This document shows positions 45,965-58,865 of a DNA stretch of 64,000 nucleotides, piece after piece. The position numbers and the translations under genes are program-made. Origin of the DNA: Cycas panzhihuaensis (taxonomy: Eukaryota; Cycadophyta). Positions within the stretch are counted from its first letter, which is position 1, and the number at the start of each line of letters is the position of its first letter. The stretch is from assembly GCA_023213395.1 (NCBI GenBank), contig CM041465.1, forward strand, positions 8,246,001 through 8,310,000, in the 5' to 3' direction. A model generated the notes under the pieces. That model was not told where the DNA came from, ran no database searches, and worked only from the letters and a program-made list of their open reading frames with translations.

Positions 45965-46609
45965 TGTTGAGAATACAAGGTCCCAAACCTTAAACCACCA
46001 TAAGATCTAAACTATTTTGTAACTAGTCATAGGAATCAAAACTAAGATTTAACATGCAAGTTCTAAAATTAGAGATAATATAATAACATCAATATATAAG
46101 CTAAACATCACATATGCACCCGATATAACATGGTAAAAACCTAGCAGTGCACTAGGAAAACATCCACACAGGAAAAGTATCAATCTTTATTGTTGTAGCA
46201 TGGAGAAATAATATATCTCAGTAGTAGAGTGCTCTTAGGAACAACAACCAGCCACCGCCCTCATCACAATATATTACATTACATACAACATTATAAGAAA
46301 AGCCCTAAAACATGCTATATGAGAGGGACATCCAAGGCATAAATCTCAGCCGTAGAATCTAGGGTATTTGTATCAAATGACGTTGATTCTCTTTATAATT
46401 TAATAAGGTTTACAGGGCTAATTTTTTGGGTCGGGGGCTATTGCCCCTGAACCCCCTTTTAGCGGGGGGCTTTCCATCCCCCCTACATCTCCCGGCCAAG
46501 GGGGGTTCCCACCCCTCATGGAACCCCCCGAGAAAGATTAGGGGGGGAAACTGCACCAAAAGCACACCAAAATTTTAACCCCAAAATATGGTTGTCACAA
46601 TATCCAATA
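45965..46609 (-). repeat. C2 5' LTR
   Basis: It begins TGTTGAGAATAC on the plus strand and ends CCAATA, followed by ATTTT. It contains two G/C inverted-repeat blocks (46444-46463 and about 46496-46520). Confidence 0.92.
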
Positions 46610-46631
46610 ATTTTACATTGATTGATGTCTT

Positions 46632-47030
<399 letters not shown>

Positions 47031-47877
47031 AAATCTTAAACAAAACCTGCTCTCCTTATCCACACTTGTCTCTCGAGGATTTAATTTGAGTGTAACCACA
47101 AATGACCAGACTTTCTAGGTCATTCACCCTCTAATTGATTGAGTGGTCTTGACTAGACATCTCTCTGGTAAACTCTTTCGACTGAATGGCTCTCCATCTT
47201 CTGAAGTCTATTATGCCCAAAGTCATTATGCTGATGAAGAATTTGCATTTAACTCCATCCTAACCCACTCAAGTTTGTCACTAGAAGCTCTTTGGCTTAC
47301 TCGCATGGGCTATGTTCATATCGATAGACTTAGAGATCTTTGTAACACTCTTCTAAATCTCCCAAAGTTCTCCTCTAATCCTTTTAAAAGAGCAAGTTAT
47401 ATTACATCTCTTTCATTGATGATTTCACTAGAAAAGTATGGGTAGCTTTTCTACACAAGAAAGATGAAGCCTTCCGTGTATTCAAAGAATTCAAAGCCTA
47501 TACTAAAAAAGAGTCAGGTTCTCAACTCAAATGTTTTTGAACTAACAATGGTGGTGAATATACCTCACATGAGTTTGAAAGCTACCTTTAAGACAATGAC
47601 ATTAAATATCAAACAATAGTAGTAGGTACCCCACAACAAGATAAAGTTACCAAGTGCATGAATAGGATAATCATGAACATGGCTCAAGCTATGTTGGTAT
47701 ATAAAAATATACCTACCTACATAGGGTCTGAAGCTATCTAAATAGCTATTTATTATATTAATGCTATTAGCCTATCAAAGGAAGGATAATCCCTTAATGA
47801 AAAGTGGTTAGGACAAGCCCTCATTATTCTCTACTTTAAAATTTTTGGCTTTACATGCCATGCCCACATTTTGGATA
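47031..47877 (+). pseudogene. B' integrase, N-terminal part and core
   Basis: HLSGKLFRLNGS, SLSLEALWLTRMGYVHIDRL (zinc finger region, both His replaced) and YYISFID, then DFTRKVWVAFLHKKDEAF. The core reads CF, stop, TNNGGEYTSHEF, so the catalytic Asp is Asn as in B. The glutamate region reads TPQQDKVTKCMNR: Lys for Glu. MNMAQAMLVYKN and FGFTCHAHIL follow, then C3 interrupts at 47878. The shared TNN change with B suggests it was already in their common source copy or arose at the same methylated site. Confidence 0.83.
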
Positions 47878-48550
47878 TGTTGAGAAGATAAGGTCTCAAT
47901 AACCAAAAAGCACCACCAAGATCTAAACTATTTTGTAACTAGTTATAAGAATTGAAATTAAAATTTAACATGTAAGTTCTTAAACTAAAGATAATATAAT
48001 AAAATGAATTAGAAAGCCAAAGCATCACATATACACCCACTATAATGTGGTAAAACCATAGCACTATGCTAGGGAAATATCCATGCAAGAAAGGTATTAA
48101 TCTTTATTACCAAAGAATGAAGAAATGTACATAATCTATAGCAGAATGCTAATAGCAATGACAACCAGCTGCCCAACTCTTCACAGTACATCCAATACAT
48201 CAAACACCATCAACATAATGAAAAAAACACCCTAAATCAGGCTATATGAGAGAGTCATACAAGGCACAAGTCTTGACCATAGAATCCAGGGTATTTTGAG
48301 CAAATGACCCTGATTCTCTTTACAATTTAGTATGCTTTTCAATGATAGCTTTTTGGGTTTGGCGCAATCACCCCTAAACCTCCTCTTTGTCGAGGTTGGG
48401 GGGGGGGAGTGTCTCATCTCCCCTCATATCCCATGGCCAAGGGGGGCTCCCACCCCCCTTAGAACCCCTCGAGAAAGTTTGGGAGGAAAACTACATTGCC
48501 AACCTATCAAAATTTTAGCCTCCAAAATATTGTTATTACATTATCTAATA
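47878..48550 (-). repeat. C3 3' LTR
   Basis: 673 bp, with the GC hairpin at 48437-48462 and a G-run at about 48401-48410. The purine tract complement is at 48551-48564. Confidence 0.92.
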
Positions 48551-48564
48551 ATCTCTACCTTAAC

Positions 48565-51500
48565 AAAAATTTACCTAATACCTTTCCTGGACCATTCATC
48601 ACCTTTTCTACAAGATAAAAAAAGTCAAACAATATTTGAACTTCTCTAATAGTATTGGTTTTATGAACATATCAGCACAATTTTATTTTGTGTTAACCTT
48701 TATAAGTGCCACTCCACTTGTTTCCATAACCTATCTAATAAAATGGTACTTAAGAGTAATATGCTTTATTCTACTATGATAAGATGGATTCTTTACTAGG
48801 TAAATGGCACTTTGACTATCATAAAATACCTTTACCTTTTCCTGTTTCCTTCCAAGCTCAACCAATAGGCCTTGTAACCAGATTGCTTCTTTATAAGCAT
48901 ATGTTGTAGTAACATATTTACCTTCTATAGTTGATAATGCAATTATACTCTACAATTTTGACATCCAACTAACTGGACCATTTGGAAGAGTAAATACACA
49001 ACTTAAAGCAGACATTCTCTTATCTAAATCTCCTACAAAGTCTAAATCAACATATCTACAAATCTAATTACCTACACCTCTAAAGGTGATGTAATAGTCA
49101 CTTATACCTCTCAAATACCGAAGCACCCATTTCACTACTACCCAATGATTCTTTCTTAGTTTTGCCATAAACCTGTTAATTACACTAGATATATGTGAAA
49201 TGTCAGGTTTTGTACGTACCATAGCATACATCAAACTTCCTACTGCACTAGCATAAGGTATACAAGACATATAATCTTTTTCTTTTTCATTACTAGGACT
49301 CATACTTGAAGATAGCTTAAAATGGGAAGCCAACAAGATACTCACTAGTTTCACATTTACCATATTAAACCTAGTTAATAGCTTCTCCATATATTTCTAC
49401 TGTGATAACCATATCTTACCATTTTTTCTATCTTTATGTATCTCCATACTTAAGATTTGTTTTGCAGCTCCTAGATCCTTCATATCAAAAGTCCTAGCCA
49501 ATTGTGCCTTTAACTTATTGATTTCTGCCATGCTCTTGCTTGCAACTAATATGTCATTAACATACAATACTAAGATAATGAATAAGCCATTGTCTAAGAA
49601 TTTAAAGTAAAGACAATCATCGTATTCACTTCTTTTAAAATTTTGGATCTGCATGAAGGCATTAAACTTCTTGTACCATTAGCTGGGTGATTGCTTTAGG
49701 CCATTTAATGATTTCCTAAGCTTGCAAACAAGTCTTTTCTTGCCATCCTATACAAACCCTTCTGGCTAATGTATATAGATCTCCTCATCTAAATTTCCAT
49801 GTAGAAAAGTTATTTTTACATCTAACTACTCCAACTCTAAATCAAGAGAATCTACCAATGTTAACAGAACTTGAATTGAAATAAGTTTGACAACTGGTAA
49901 AAAGATCTCATGAAAGTCAATACTTGCTTTATGTGCAAAGCCTTTAGAAACTAGTCTTGCCCTGCATTTGTCAACCTTTTTATCAACATTTATTTTCTTC
50001 TTAAAAACCCACTTGCAACTAATAGTCTTCCTGCCACATGGAAGTTCTACTAAGTTCTATGAATTATTTTTCTTCAAAGAATCTATCTCTTCCAGCATTA
50101 CCCTCTTCTACTTCTCACTATGGATATCATGTACTACTTCTTGATAGTATGTAGGCTCATCATCATTAGAAACTAAAGCAATAAAAATAGAAGGGCTATG
50201 ACTATCAGGTGGATGACTAACTTATATAGATCTTCTAATAGTTGGTGGAGGAGTATTTACATACTCCTGTAAATCTGTTGTAGATTCATCTTCAGAAAGA
50301 TCTTCTTGCTATTCTATTTCTAAAGATGGCTAGGTCTCAAGTTTGACCTGTTGATGTTTAACTTTCTGCTCATATTTCACTTCAACATCTATACTGTGTA
50401 ATTTTAGAAAGGGAGATTCATCAAATATAACATCTCTATTAATAGTGATTTTGTGGGTAGTAGGATCCCACAACTTATATCCCTTTACACCATCTCTATC
50501 ACCATAACCAACAAAGATATATCTCTTGGATTTTAGGTCTAACTTTTAACATTGACTTTTATCAGTCAAAGCATAAGCATTGAAATAAAAAATATTCAAA
50601 TTTAAATAGTCACATAAATGTCCTTTCCATACCTCTTCAAGAATCTTGCAGTCTATTGCAAGTGATGGTGACCTATTTACCAAATAATAAGTTGTTTGAA
50701 TAGCTTCTACCCATAAGCCCTGCTCCACTCTTGCATTACTTAGCATGCTTATTGCTCTTTTAAGAGTGTCCTATTCATGCGCTCAACCATGGGATTATGC
50801 TGTAGAGTATAGTTAGTGGTATTATGCCTTTTGATCCCAATGTCTCTGCAATAGTTCTCAAACTCTAAGGAGTTGAACTTATCTCTATTGTCAGTTCTTA
50901 AATATTTGATTGACTTGCTAGTGCTCTTCTTAACTAAAGCGTTGAACTGCTTAAACATATTGAAAACTTTAGATTTCCTTTTCAAAAAATAGACCCATAC
51001 CTTTTTGGAGTAATCATCTATAAATGTGATAAAGTATAATGATCCTCCATAAGATATTATAAGGGATGGCCCTGATACATCTGAATGACGTAATCCAGAA
51101 CACCTTTACTAGTGTGACTCCCTACTTTAAACTTGAGTCTACATTGCTTTCTAAAAATACAATGTTTGTAAAACGATAAATTTAAAAGTTATAAGTTTGG
51201 AAGTAACTTATGGTTCATTAGCACATTAAGTCCTCTCTCACTCATGTGCCTTTAGTCTTTGATGTTGTAGCAGTATGGTTGACATCTATACTTCCCACTA
51301 AAATGTAAAGGTTTCCTTTCTTTAAGGCTTTCATAACAACCAAGGCACCCTTTGGCACCTCTAAGACTCCTTCATGACCTGTGTACTTATAACCACCAGA
51401 ATCTAGTTCACCCAAGGAAATCAAATTCTTTTTCAGATCAAGTATATGTCTAACTTCAGTTAATATTCTTACTACACCATCGAACATTTTAATTTTGATG

Positions 51501-51620
51501 CTACTAATGCACACTATATTATAAGAAACTTCATTTTCCATAAGCACATCACCACTATCAAGAGGTTGGTACGATGAAAACCAACTCGTATGGACACATA
51601 TGGTGTGAAGCACCTGAATC
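48565..51620 (-). pseudogene. C3 pol: protease, integrase, reverse transcriptase, RNase H
   Basis: Protease near 51630-51600 keeps DSGASHHMCP but has TAG in place of the Trp just before it. An open stretch 51613-51242 contains SSYQPLDSGDVLMENEV and NLISLGELDSGGYKYTGHEG. The integrase core (50985-50749) reads YLRTDNRDKFNSLEF (Asp kept, GGE altered to RDK), then NPMVERMNRTLL (Glu kept). RT (49654-49397) has LVLYVNDILVASKSMAEINK: YVND, second catalytic Asp lost. RNase H (49390-49064) has YMSCIPYASAVGSLMYAMV, KPDISH and WVLRYLRG. Stops separate the blocks. Confidence 0.87.
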
Positions 51621-52540
51621 TAATAACTAATCATGATGATAATAGGAAACATTATAAGCAACCAAGACATCATCATCCATACCTTGATTCGACTCCACTT
51701 GATTAGCCTCCTTGGTAGGATCTTCCTTTTTTTAGAACTCCTTCCTTTTATAACAATTCTTCTTGAGGTAACTTGTCTTATTATAGTGCCAACATCTGAG
51801 CTTACTCTTCTTGCCTTTTGACTTTGACCTCAATGTGTCCTTGGAGCTTTATCCTCTCTCAATTATTCTACTCTTTTTGTTATAGCTTTTGGTGTAGAGG
51901 TTTTAAGAATAGACTTCCTCCTCACTTCTTCCATCAGTAAAGCACTCACAACAAAATCATAGTCTAATTCATCTATAGTGCTAAAACTAATTGAGGTGAC
52001 AATATTATCCTAAGATTTTGGTAATTAACATAACAAGGTACCATCCTTATCCTTATCCTCAATCGTGACATTGATACTGGCTAACTTACAAATAAGAGTA
52101 TTGAAAATATTTAAATGATTAGTAATTTTTATACCTTTCTTCATTTGTAATGAGTATAATTGCCTCTTCAAATAGATTTGATTCGTCATTGATTTGGTCA
52201 TATACAAGCCCTCCAACTAGGTCCATAATCTTGCTGCTATATGCTCCCCTACAATGTGAAATAAAACTTTATCCACCAAGCATAATTGTATTATGCTAAG
52301 AGCCCTTTTGTCTAGATCATCCTATTCATCATCATCCATCCCTACAGGTTTCTTCAATTTGCTTGTAAGATCTCTGTATAAATCTTGTTATATTAGAACA
52401 TCATATTCTTTTAACTTCCATAACTTGAAGTTATGCTTGCCATTGAATTTCTCCACTTCAAACTTAGCATTCACTAGTTTCACCATTTGGTGTAGAAAAA
52501 ACTGATACCAAAACCTTCACAAACTCACTACAAAAATAAA
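51621..52540 (-). pseudogene. C3 gag
   Basis: Minus strand from 52540. An open 63-codon fragment (52216-52025) contains SMTNQIYLKRQLYSLQMKKG, ITNHLNIFNTLICKLASINV and EDKDKDGTLLC, the UBN2 gag pattern of plant copia. A degraded zinc knuckle follows near 51810-51770 (CWHYNKTSYLKKNCY-like). Confidence 0.75.
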
Positions 52541-52542
52541 AA

Positions 52543-52557
52543 GTGGCTATGATACCA
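52543..52557 (-). other. C3 primer binding site
   Basis: Minus-strand TGGTATCATAGCCAC differs from the tRNA-iMet complement by one base and lies 2-3 bp from the 5' LTR. Confidence 0.8.
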
Positions 52558-52559
52558 CT

Positions 52560-53184
52560 TATTAAGAAGACAAGGTCCTAATAACTAAAAATTACCACCA
52601 AGATCTAAACTATTTTGCAACTAGTTACAGGAATTGAAACTAAAATTTAACATGCAAGTTCTTAAACCAGAGATAATATAATAAAATGAATTAGAAAGCC
52701 AAAGCATCATATATACACCCAATATAACATGGTAAAACCCTAGTAGTGTGCTAGAGAAACATCCACATAGGAAAGGTATCGAGCTTTATTATCAAAGAAT
52801 GGAGAAATTCATATAATCTGTAGTAGAATGCTGACAGTAATAACAACTAGCCACCCAACTCTTCACAGTACATCTAATACATTAAACACCATCAACATAA
52901 TGAAAAAAACACCATAAGTAAGACTATATGAGAGAGTCATATAAGGCACAAATCTCGACCATAGAATCTAGGGTATTTTAAGCAAATGATCTCGATTCTC
53001 TTTACAATTTAGTATGCTTTTCAGTGCTAGCTCTTTATGGGGGAGGTTTCAGTTCCCTCCATACCCTCCAACCAAGGGGGGCTCCCACCCCCCTTGGAAC
53101 CCCTTCAGGAAGTTTGGGGGGGAACTATGCTGCCAACCTATCAAAATTTTAGACTTCAAAATATTGTTGTTATATTATCTAATA
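52560..53184 (-). repeat. C3 5' LTR
   Basis: 625 bp. It has the GC hairpin at 53072-53097 with a perfect 10-bp stem. It is shorter than the 3' LTR by about 47 bp, lost around 53035. Confidence 0.92.
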
Positions 53185-53189
53185 AGATA

Positions 53190-55400
53190 TAAATAGAAAT
53201 AAACTCTAGCCAAGGCTACTTAAAGGTAGCTTTATTGGATACCCTATGGATAATAAAGGGTATAAGGTATTTATACCTTTACAATGAAAAATCATTGTTA
53301 CTAGAGATGTTACTTTTGTGGAGATAGAGGATCGATTGCTTATAATGGACTCTAAAATGCTCTTATACTACTAGAACAATGTTATCAAGTATGATGTTTA
53401 GATTCTAAAATTTGGGGGGGGGGAGATGAACATAAATTACTCCAAATATTAGAAGTTGATAATAGAGCCTTAGAGAATATAAGTTGTGACTCTGAACTAA
53501 TGAGTACACATCCACTACTATCCTATGAAGATAGTAGAGTTGACAAAGGCAAAGCCATTATAAAATAATCATACTCTCTACTATTAGTTGATAAAGGCAA
53601 AACAGTGGTAGAAGGACCATCTTCCTTAGGTGCATCAACATCATCCTCACAAAATGATCATTTTAATAAATAAGATGAGAACCAAGAAGTTGAGGAAATG
53701 AGGATCATATTCCTAATTTGAGGATCTCGAGAAGCTTGCCAGCTCAATAAATATATATGACCAGATGAGGTGGGCAAAACTGGCACTCGAAGTGCTTATA
53801 GAGCAAGGATAAAGGAATCATTATATACTGAGCTTGAACCATCAAAACTATACCTTACTCTTAATGAAAATCCCCTCTCATAATAGGAAGTTGTAAAACA
53901 TACAATCTAAAGAAATGCAATAAACGAAGAATACCAATCTCTTATAAAAATAGTACATGGTAGCTCATTAATCTACCACTTGGCAGAAAAGTAGTTCAAA
54001 ATAAATAGGTATTTAAAAATAAATATAGATCATATGTCACCATTGAAAAACATAAGTCAAGGTTGGTAGCTAAAGGATTCACACAAAGGGAAGGCATCAA
54101 CTACATTGAAGTCTTTATAAATACAACTAAGTGGCCTACAATTAAAACTCTTATGGCCTTGGCTACTCAACAGGGTTGGAAAACCCACCAACTCGATATT
54201 AAGACTACATTTCTTAATGGGGATCTTAAAGAAGAAATTTACATGGATCAGTCAAAAGGATATGAGATTAAAGGTCAAGAGCATAAGGTTTGCATGCTCT
54301 CAAAGTCTTTGTATGGCCTTAAACAAGCCCCTCATGCTTAGTTTGCTAAATTGTCTAAAAGAATGAGGCAACTTAGATATGAGATTTGTGACTACTAATA
54401 TATTGATGCAACATTTTTTATTAAGCGCTAAAAGGACAAAGTTACTTATCTCATAATCTTTGTGGATGATATGCTAGTAATAAGTAACATTGAATAGGTA
54501 ATAAGCTAACTAAAAAAGGACCTTGAAAAAATATTTGAACTATTTGACCTCAGTTTGATGAAATATTATTTGGGAATTAAAGTAGCACAAAAGAATAGAA
54601 AAATTTTTCTCCCAAAAAAAATATAACAATGATCTTCTAACCAAGTTTTAATTAGAAGATGCTCGACTAGTGGCTTTACCTATTGGACCCTAATACCAAA
54701 CTCTCAACTAATGGTGACACTAGGGAGGCAGATACAACACTCTATAAGAAACTTATAGGTAGTTTCATCTACACTACTAATACAAATCTAGATATTACAC
54801 ACTCTGTTAGTATTCTTATATGATTAATGATAAATCCTAAGAAGAATCACTGACAGGCTGTAGTTCAAGTGTTAAAATACCTTAAGACAACTAGAAAATT
54901 TCATATGTTATATGAACCTAATAATGAATTTAAGATTTCTACATACATAGACTCAAACTTTGTGGGAGATAAAGATACATGAGTATCTACGTCTAGGTAT
55001 GTAACATTTCTTAGAACAGCACTAATATCATGGAGATCTAAACGACAGAAGACAATTGTTGATTCAACTACCAAAGCTAAATACATTGCTACTTCTAAGA
55101 CTAGTAAGGAGGTGATATGGCTTAGAAAATTATTAGAAACATTGAATATCACCTAAACAAGTCCTACCAGCCTTCGTGTGGATAATTAATCAGTAATCCA
55201 CATGGAAAAAAATCCTATATTTCACAATCATACCAAACACATAAGTACAGAAGTCTACGGGATTAGAGAACTCATTTATGATAACACAATTCAACTGGAA
55301 TACTACCCCACAGCAGATCAAGTGGCTGATATATTTACCAAACCATTGCAAAAGGTGAAGTTTGAATAGTTCTAAAGGGAGTTTAGCCTTAGGGCCTCTA
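53190..55400 (+). pseudogene. B' integrase C-terminus, reverse transcriptase and RNase H
   Basis: It resumes in the B' reading after C3: GYPMDNKGYKVFIPLQ-like, TRDVTF and a Ser-rich linker. An open stretch 54063-54341 follows: VAKGFTQREGINYIEVF, QQGWKTHQLDIKTTFLNGDL, KSLYGLKQAPHA, ending at TAG 54339 where B has TGG. FVDDMLV lies near 54465, so the catalytic pair is kept. RNase H has YIDSNFVGDKDT, STSRYVTFL, STTKAKYIA (Glu to Lys), VDN and DIFTKPL. It is more decayed than B, with a few indels near 54600-54700. Confidence 0.87.
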
Positions 55401-55857
55401 TCTTTGACCGATCAAAGAAGATGGCAATATGATTAACATACTCTATTCTATTTATAAAAATCCCTTATGGGTGCAAAAGAATAATAGTAAGTCTCTACCT
55501 ATCCTATTTATGAAAACCCCATGTGGGCATGGAAGGATAAGGGTTATATTAGTTTTGGAAAATTAGAACCTATGAAAATCTGAAAGGGCATAGGAGATGA
55601 CCAAATGGTATATGGAGACTTAACATATTAAGCTATATATTTAAGTTGTTTGGCTATTAGGTTACATCAAAGAGCTACCTTAGCTATTTTAATTTATAAA
55701 AGGGGCTATAGATCTTAGAAAATTCATGGGTTTTTATTCCTCATGAGGGTTTTCCTACAAAAGTGTCATTTAGAATTTCAATGTAATAATGAGGCTTAAA
55801 TACAGACCTCATAGAGTAGATTTTCTTAAAATGAGCTTCCACCATTAAGGGGGGGAT
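55401..55857 (+). other. B' 3' untranslated part and polypurine tract
   Basis: It carries the same imperfect tandem pair as B (about 55440-55550). AAGGGGGGGA at 55847-55856 precedes the 3' LTR. Confidence 0.65.
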
Positions 55858-56167
55858 TAAAAGAAGTTAATGTATCAAGGTCATTTGTGTATATTAATTA
55901 AGTGACCTTGGGATATATTGTTCGCATTAGTCTCTTAGTGAAATATACTTTATGTGCATTTAGATGTAATTTCAAGTTTATGTCATTAGGTAGGAAAATC
56001 CTAACCTTATGCTCACCCTTAATAATAAAAGGTGAAATATCAAGGAGGGAGTCATTATTCATTCTCATCTCCAAGCTTGCTCTCATATCTTATTTCATCT
56101 CTTTTTCATTCTCCATTGCCATTATGCGCATGTGAGTGATTTATTCCTTAGATCCATCATTCCTTCA
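55858..56167 (+). repeat. B' 3' LTR (internally shortened)
   Basis: 310 bp. It matches 38009-38315, then lacks most of the U3/R-like tail present in the 5' LTR before ending CTTCA. It is followed by the AAAAA duplication. Confidence 0.85.
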
Positions 56168-56172
56168 AAAAA

Positions 56173-56980
56173 CTCTTAGTTTTGAGGAAGGGCTTATTTT
56201 CTCTTCTCTTCTTCCTCTTTCATGGTTCTCTTGTCTTCTCAATAGACTCACTCTTCTAAGAGTTAGAATTGATACTCTTCCACTAATTGAGTTAATAAAT
56301 TACAAGCATTCTCGTGTTGGATGGGTAAGATCCAAGGATTTTCTTGATGGTATTAGTGGGAATATTTATATTTGGCTTAGATCTTGGCTACTCAACTCTA
56401 TCCCTTGATTCTCAAGCTCCAATATTATAGATCATAACCACCTTTAGTTTTATTCTTTTGATACAATAAGGAAATTTCCTTGAATGAGTTAGAAATACTA
56501 CACAATTGCTATCATTCCATTGGAGAAGGAATTGGAGCAACACACCTATAACTACAAGAAGTTTGAGGAGGGCCATAGGTGCAACCATCAACTCTTCCAT
56601 CCCCTCACTCTTGGATAATTCCCTTCCAAGTTATATAGTGCTAAATCTCCTTAGTGCATCCACCTCCCACTCTAATATTAGCCATGCTACCATATAGTAC
56701 TATGATTACAAACTATTAACATCTCAGAATCCCTCTTACTACTATGATTTACCTCTTTTTATTGGTTATTTTACCTAGTTGCATGAATTGGAAGGTTTAC
56801 CTTGGCTTCATCAAGAGAACTGCCTTCATTAGGGAGGTTAGTGCTATCTTGAGGCACCCCTCATCCCTTTTTCTTATCTCTTACATTCTTCTTACACATT
56901 GATTTCCTTGGAAAGAATACTAAGTCTTGCATGTGGTGCTTGTACTCTCTTTGGTTAAATATAGAAGGTGGCTTATGAGG

Positions 56981-57055
<75 letters not shown>

Positions 57056-58316
57056 TATAAATATTTTTCTTGGATAGTTTCCCAATATGTATACAGGGTC
57101 AAGAGCACATTCCTTTAAAATAGCTTTAAGGACATAAAGGTGAACCACATCCCTCAAGGTAAGCTCTATTTGTATTTTAGCATTTACTTTGGTTTCTTTT
57201 CTTCTCCTTTATTTACATATTACTTCTAATTAAACTTGGGGTAGATAAGTGGAGCCCTTTCCATCCCATACCTTTTGCATTACAAAGGAGCCATTGAGTT
57301 AAGAGAAGGAATATTAAGGAGAATTAGAGGAAAGGAACATCTCCAAATGCCATGGTTCAGGTATTCATTTCTAAAACCCTATTTCCTTTACAGTGATTAT
57401 ATTTCTTATTAACACCATACTCCCCATTATAAACCTTCTCCTCCCCCCTTTTGGTTTTATTTCCATTGGTTGCATGATCATTAAAAGAAAGGGAGTCAAA
57501 ATTTTTAGGGGACATCATTTGTTGCATGTAAGAGAAAGGAATCATTTTAGAGGAAAAGTTGTTGTTTCTTCCTCTTATTTAGTCTTTTTACAAAAGGGCA
57601 TATTTGGGAATGTTTGGGATTGCATGTAGTGAAAGGCTCTCCATTTTCCTTGTTCTACCTATTATAACACACTGGTATCTCTTTTCTTAATTAGTGTAAA
57701 ATCTCCATAGCTCTTTTGGGATACGAGAGGAAAGGAAAAGTAATGAGAGTGAGGATTAATATCTTTTGCATGATATTTATTTATTGCATTCCCTAGACAT
57801 TCCCTTCCATTGTAACACACATACAAATAAAACTACATTAACAAGAAACCCTAAGGGAAGCTCACCATCATTTCATATATCTCAAGATTAAACAAAAAGA
57901 AAGGAAAAAATTTAAACCTCCACTTCTCTTTTCACTTACCTTTACTATTATACCATCTCCTATGAGGGAACTCTTTCATTTTTCTCCAAAAGAGGATAGG
58001 AGAAGTCCTTTCTTAGGTAACTCAATAATCAAAGAGGGTTATTCCATCCATAACTCACAAATCTATATATCAACTATACTATATACCAACTAAATCTACA
58101 TATCAATCACATCTACCTACCAACTAGATGTAAAACCCTATATGTAAAGAAATGAACATGCACTATGTGGGTCCTGGATCTGCACCCAAGTAGTGCATAG
58201 ATACCCTTCGAGGGCAAATAAAAGCCACATCATACCTCTTTAGGCTTTTGCACCTTAAGTCTATCACTCATCGGTGTATCGCTACCTCTCATTACCCTTG
58301 TAGGTGAGCCTCTACT
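56173..58316 (+). repeat. G1 3' LTR, second part (after B')
   Basis: It aligns along its length with 19568-21763: ACTCACTCTTC, AGAGTTAGAATTGATACTCT, GGGATACGAGAGGAAAGGAA and CACTATGTGGGTCCTG words are in the same order. It ends near GCCTCTA, where G0 RNase H sequence begins on the other strand. No gene. Confidence 0.82.
56981..57053. repeat. (TA)n(CA)n microsatellite in G1 3' LTR
   Basis: A short TA run, TAGA, then a CA run of about 45 bp. It occupies the same position as the long TA array in the 5' LTR. Confidence 0.95.
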
Positions 58317-58865
58317 TGGCAAATGTCATGTGCTTCTTGGATTTATGATTGATGATCTTAAGGTCATATTCTTGAAGGAGGATGGCCCATTTGTTTGTCC
58401 TCATTAAGTCTGACTAGGTTATAAGATACCTCAATGGGTCTAATTAGACTATCATGTGCATGGTATTACTCAAAAGGTAATGCCAAATTTTCTTGATGAT
58501 ATATACCAATGCCAAGTATTCTTTTTCTACTAGGGGATAATTTAGTTCTACTGCCATGAGGGTGCGACTAATAAAGTAGAGGACTCTTTTAGTTCTAGAG
58601 TCATCTTCCTGAGCCAACATGGCACCTATGGATTTGTTAGTTGCTAAAGTTTAAAGTATAAATGGATAGTCAAATAATGGAGGATCCAAGATGGGGGTTA
58701 AATAAAGGTTTATTTGAGCTCTTGGAAGGCCTCTTAGACTCTAGTGGACCAAACAAAAGGGGTCCCCTTTTTTAGGAGATTGGTTAGAGGTTTTGCATCA
58801 ATGGTAAAGTTCACCAAAAAGTATTTTAGAAAACCTAATCTCCCCAAAAATGACTTAATTTAAAA
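58317..58865 (-). pseudogene. G0 RT-linked RNase H
   Basis: Minus strand: GAMLAQEDDSRTKRVLYFIS, VELNYPLVEKEYLALVY (Glu pattern of gypsy RNase H), IIKKIWHYLLSNTMHMIV, NKWAILLQEYDL and KSKKHMTFAK, ending exactly where G1 starts. The first Asp region is weak. The integrase that should follow is found on the same strand at 15291. Stops are few. Confidence 0.8.

Larger units (their letters stand above)
41313..46609 (-). mobile_element. Ty1/copia element C2 with target duplication ATTTT
   Basis: LTRs at 41313-41926 and 45965-46609 and identical ATTTT flanks (41308-41312, 46610-46614) define a complete insertion. It sits in B' between protease and integrase. It is the best preserved C copy: RT YVDD and a near-perfect primer site remain. 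Confidence 0.94.
47878..53184 (-). mobile_element. Ty1/copia element C3 with target duplication GGATA/AGATA
   Basis: LTRs at 47878-48550 and 52560-53184. Flanks are GGATA (47873-47877) and AGATA (53185-53189), one difference. Removing C3 and one flank gives a B' sequence that aligns without any gap with the uninterrupted B copy at 4560-4577, which proves the insertion point in the integrase C-terminal coding region. Confidence 0.94.

Noticed and set aside
56927-57157. His/Thr or Cys/Val repeat peptides
   Set aside because: Translation of the CA microsatellite in the G1 3' LTR.
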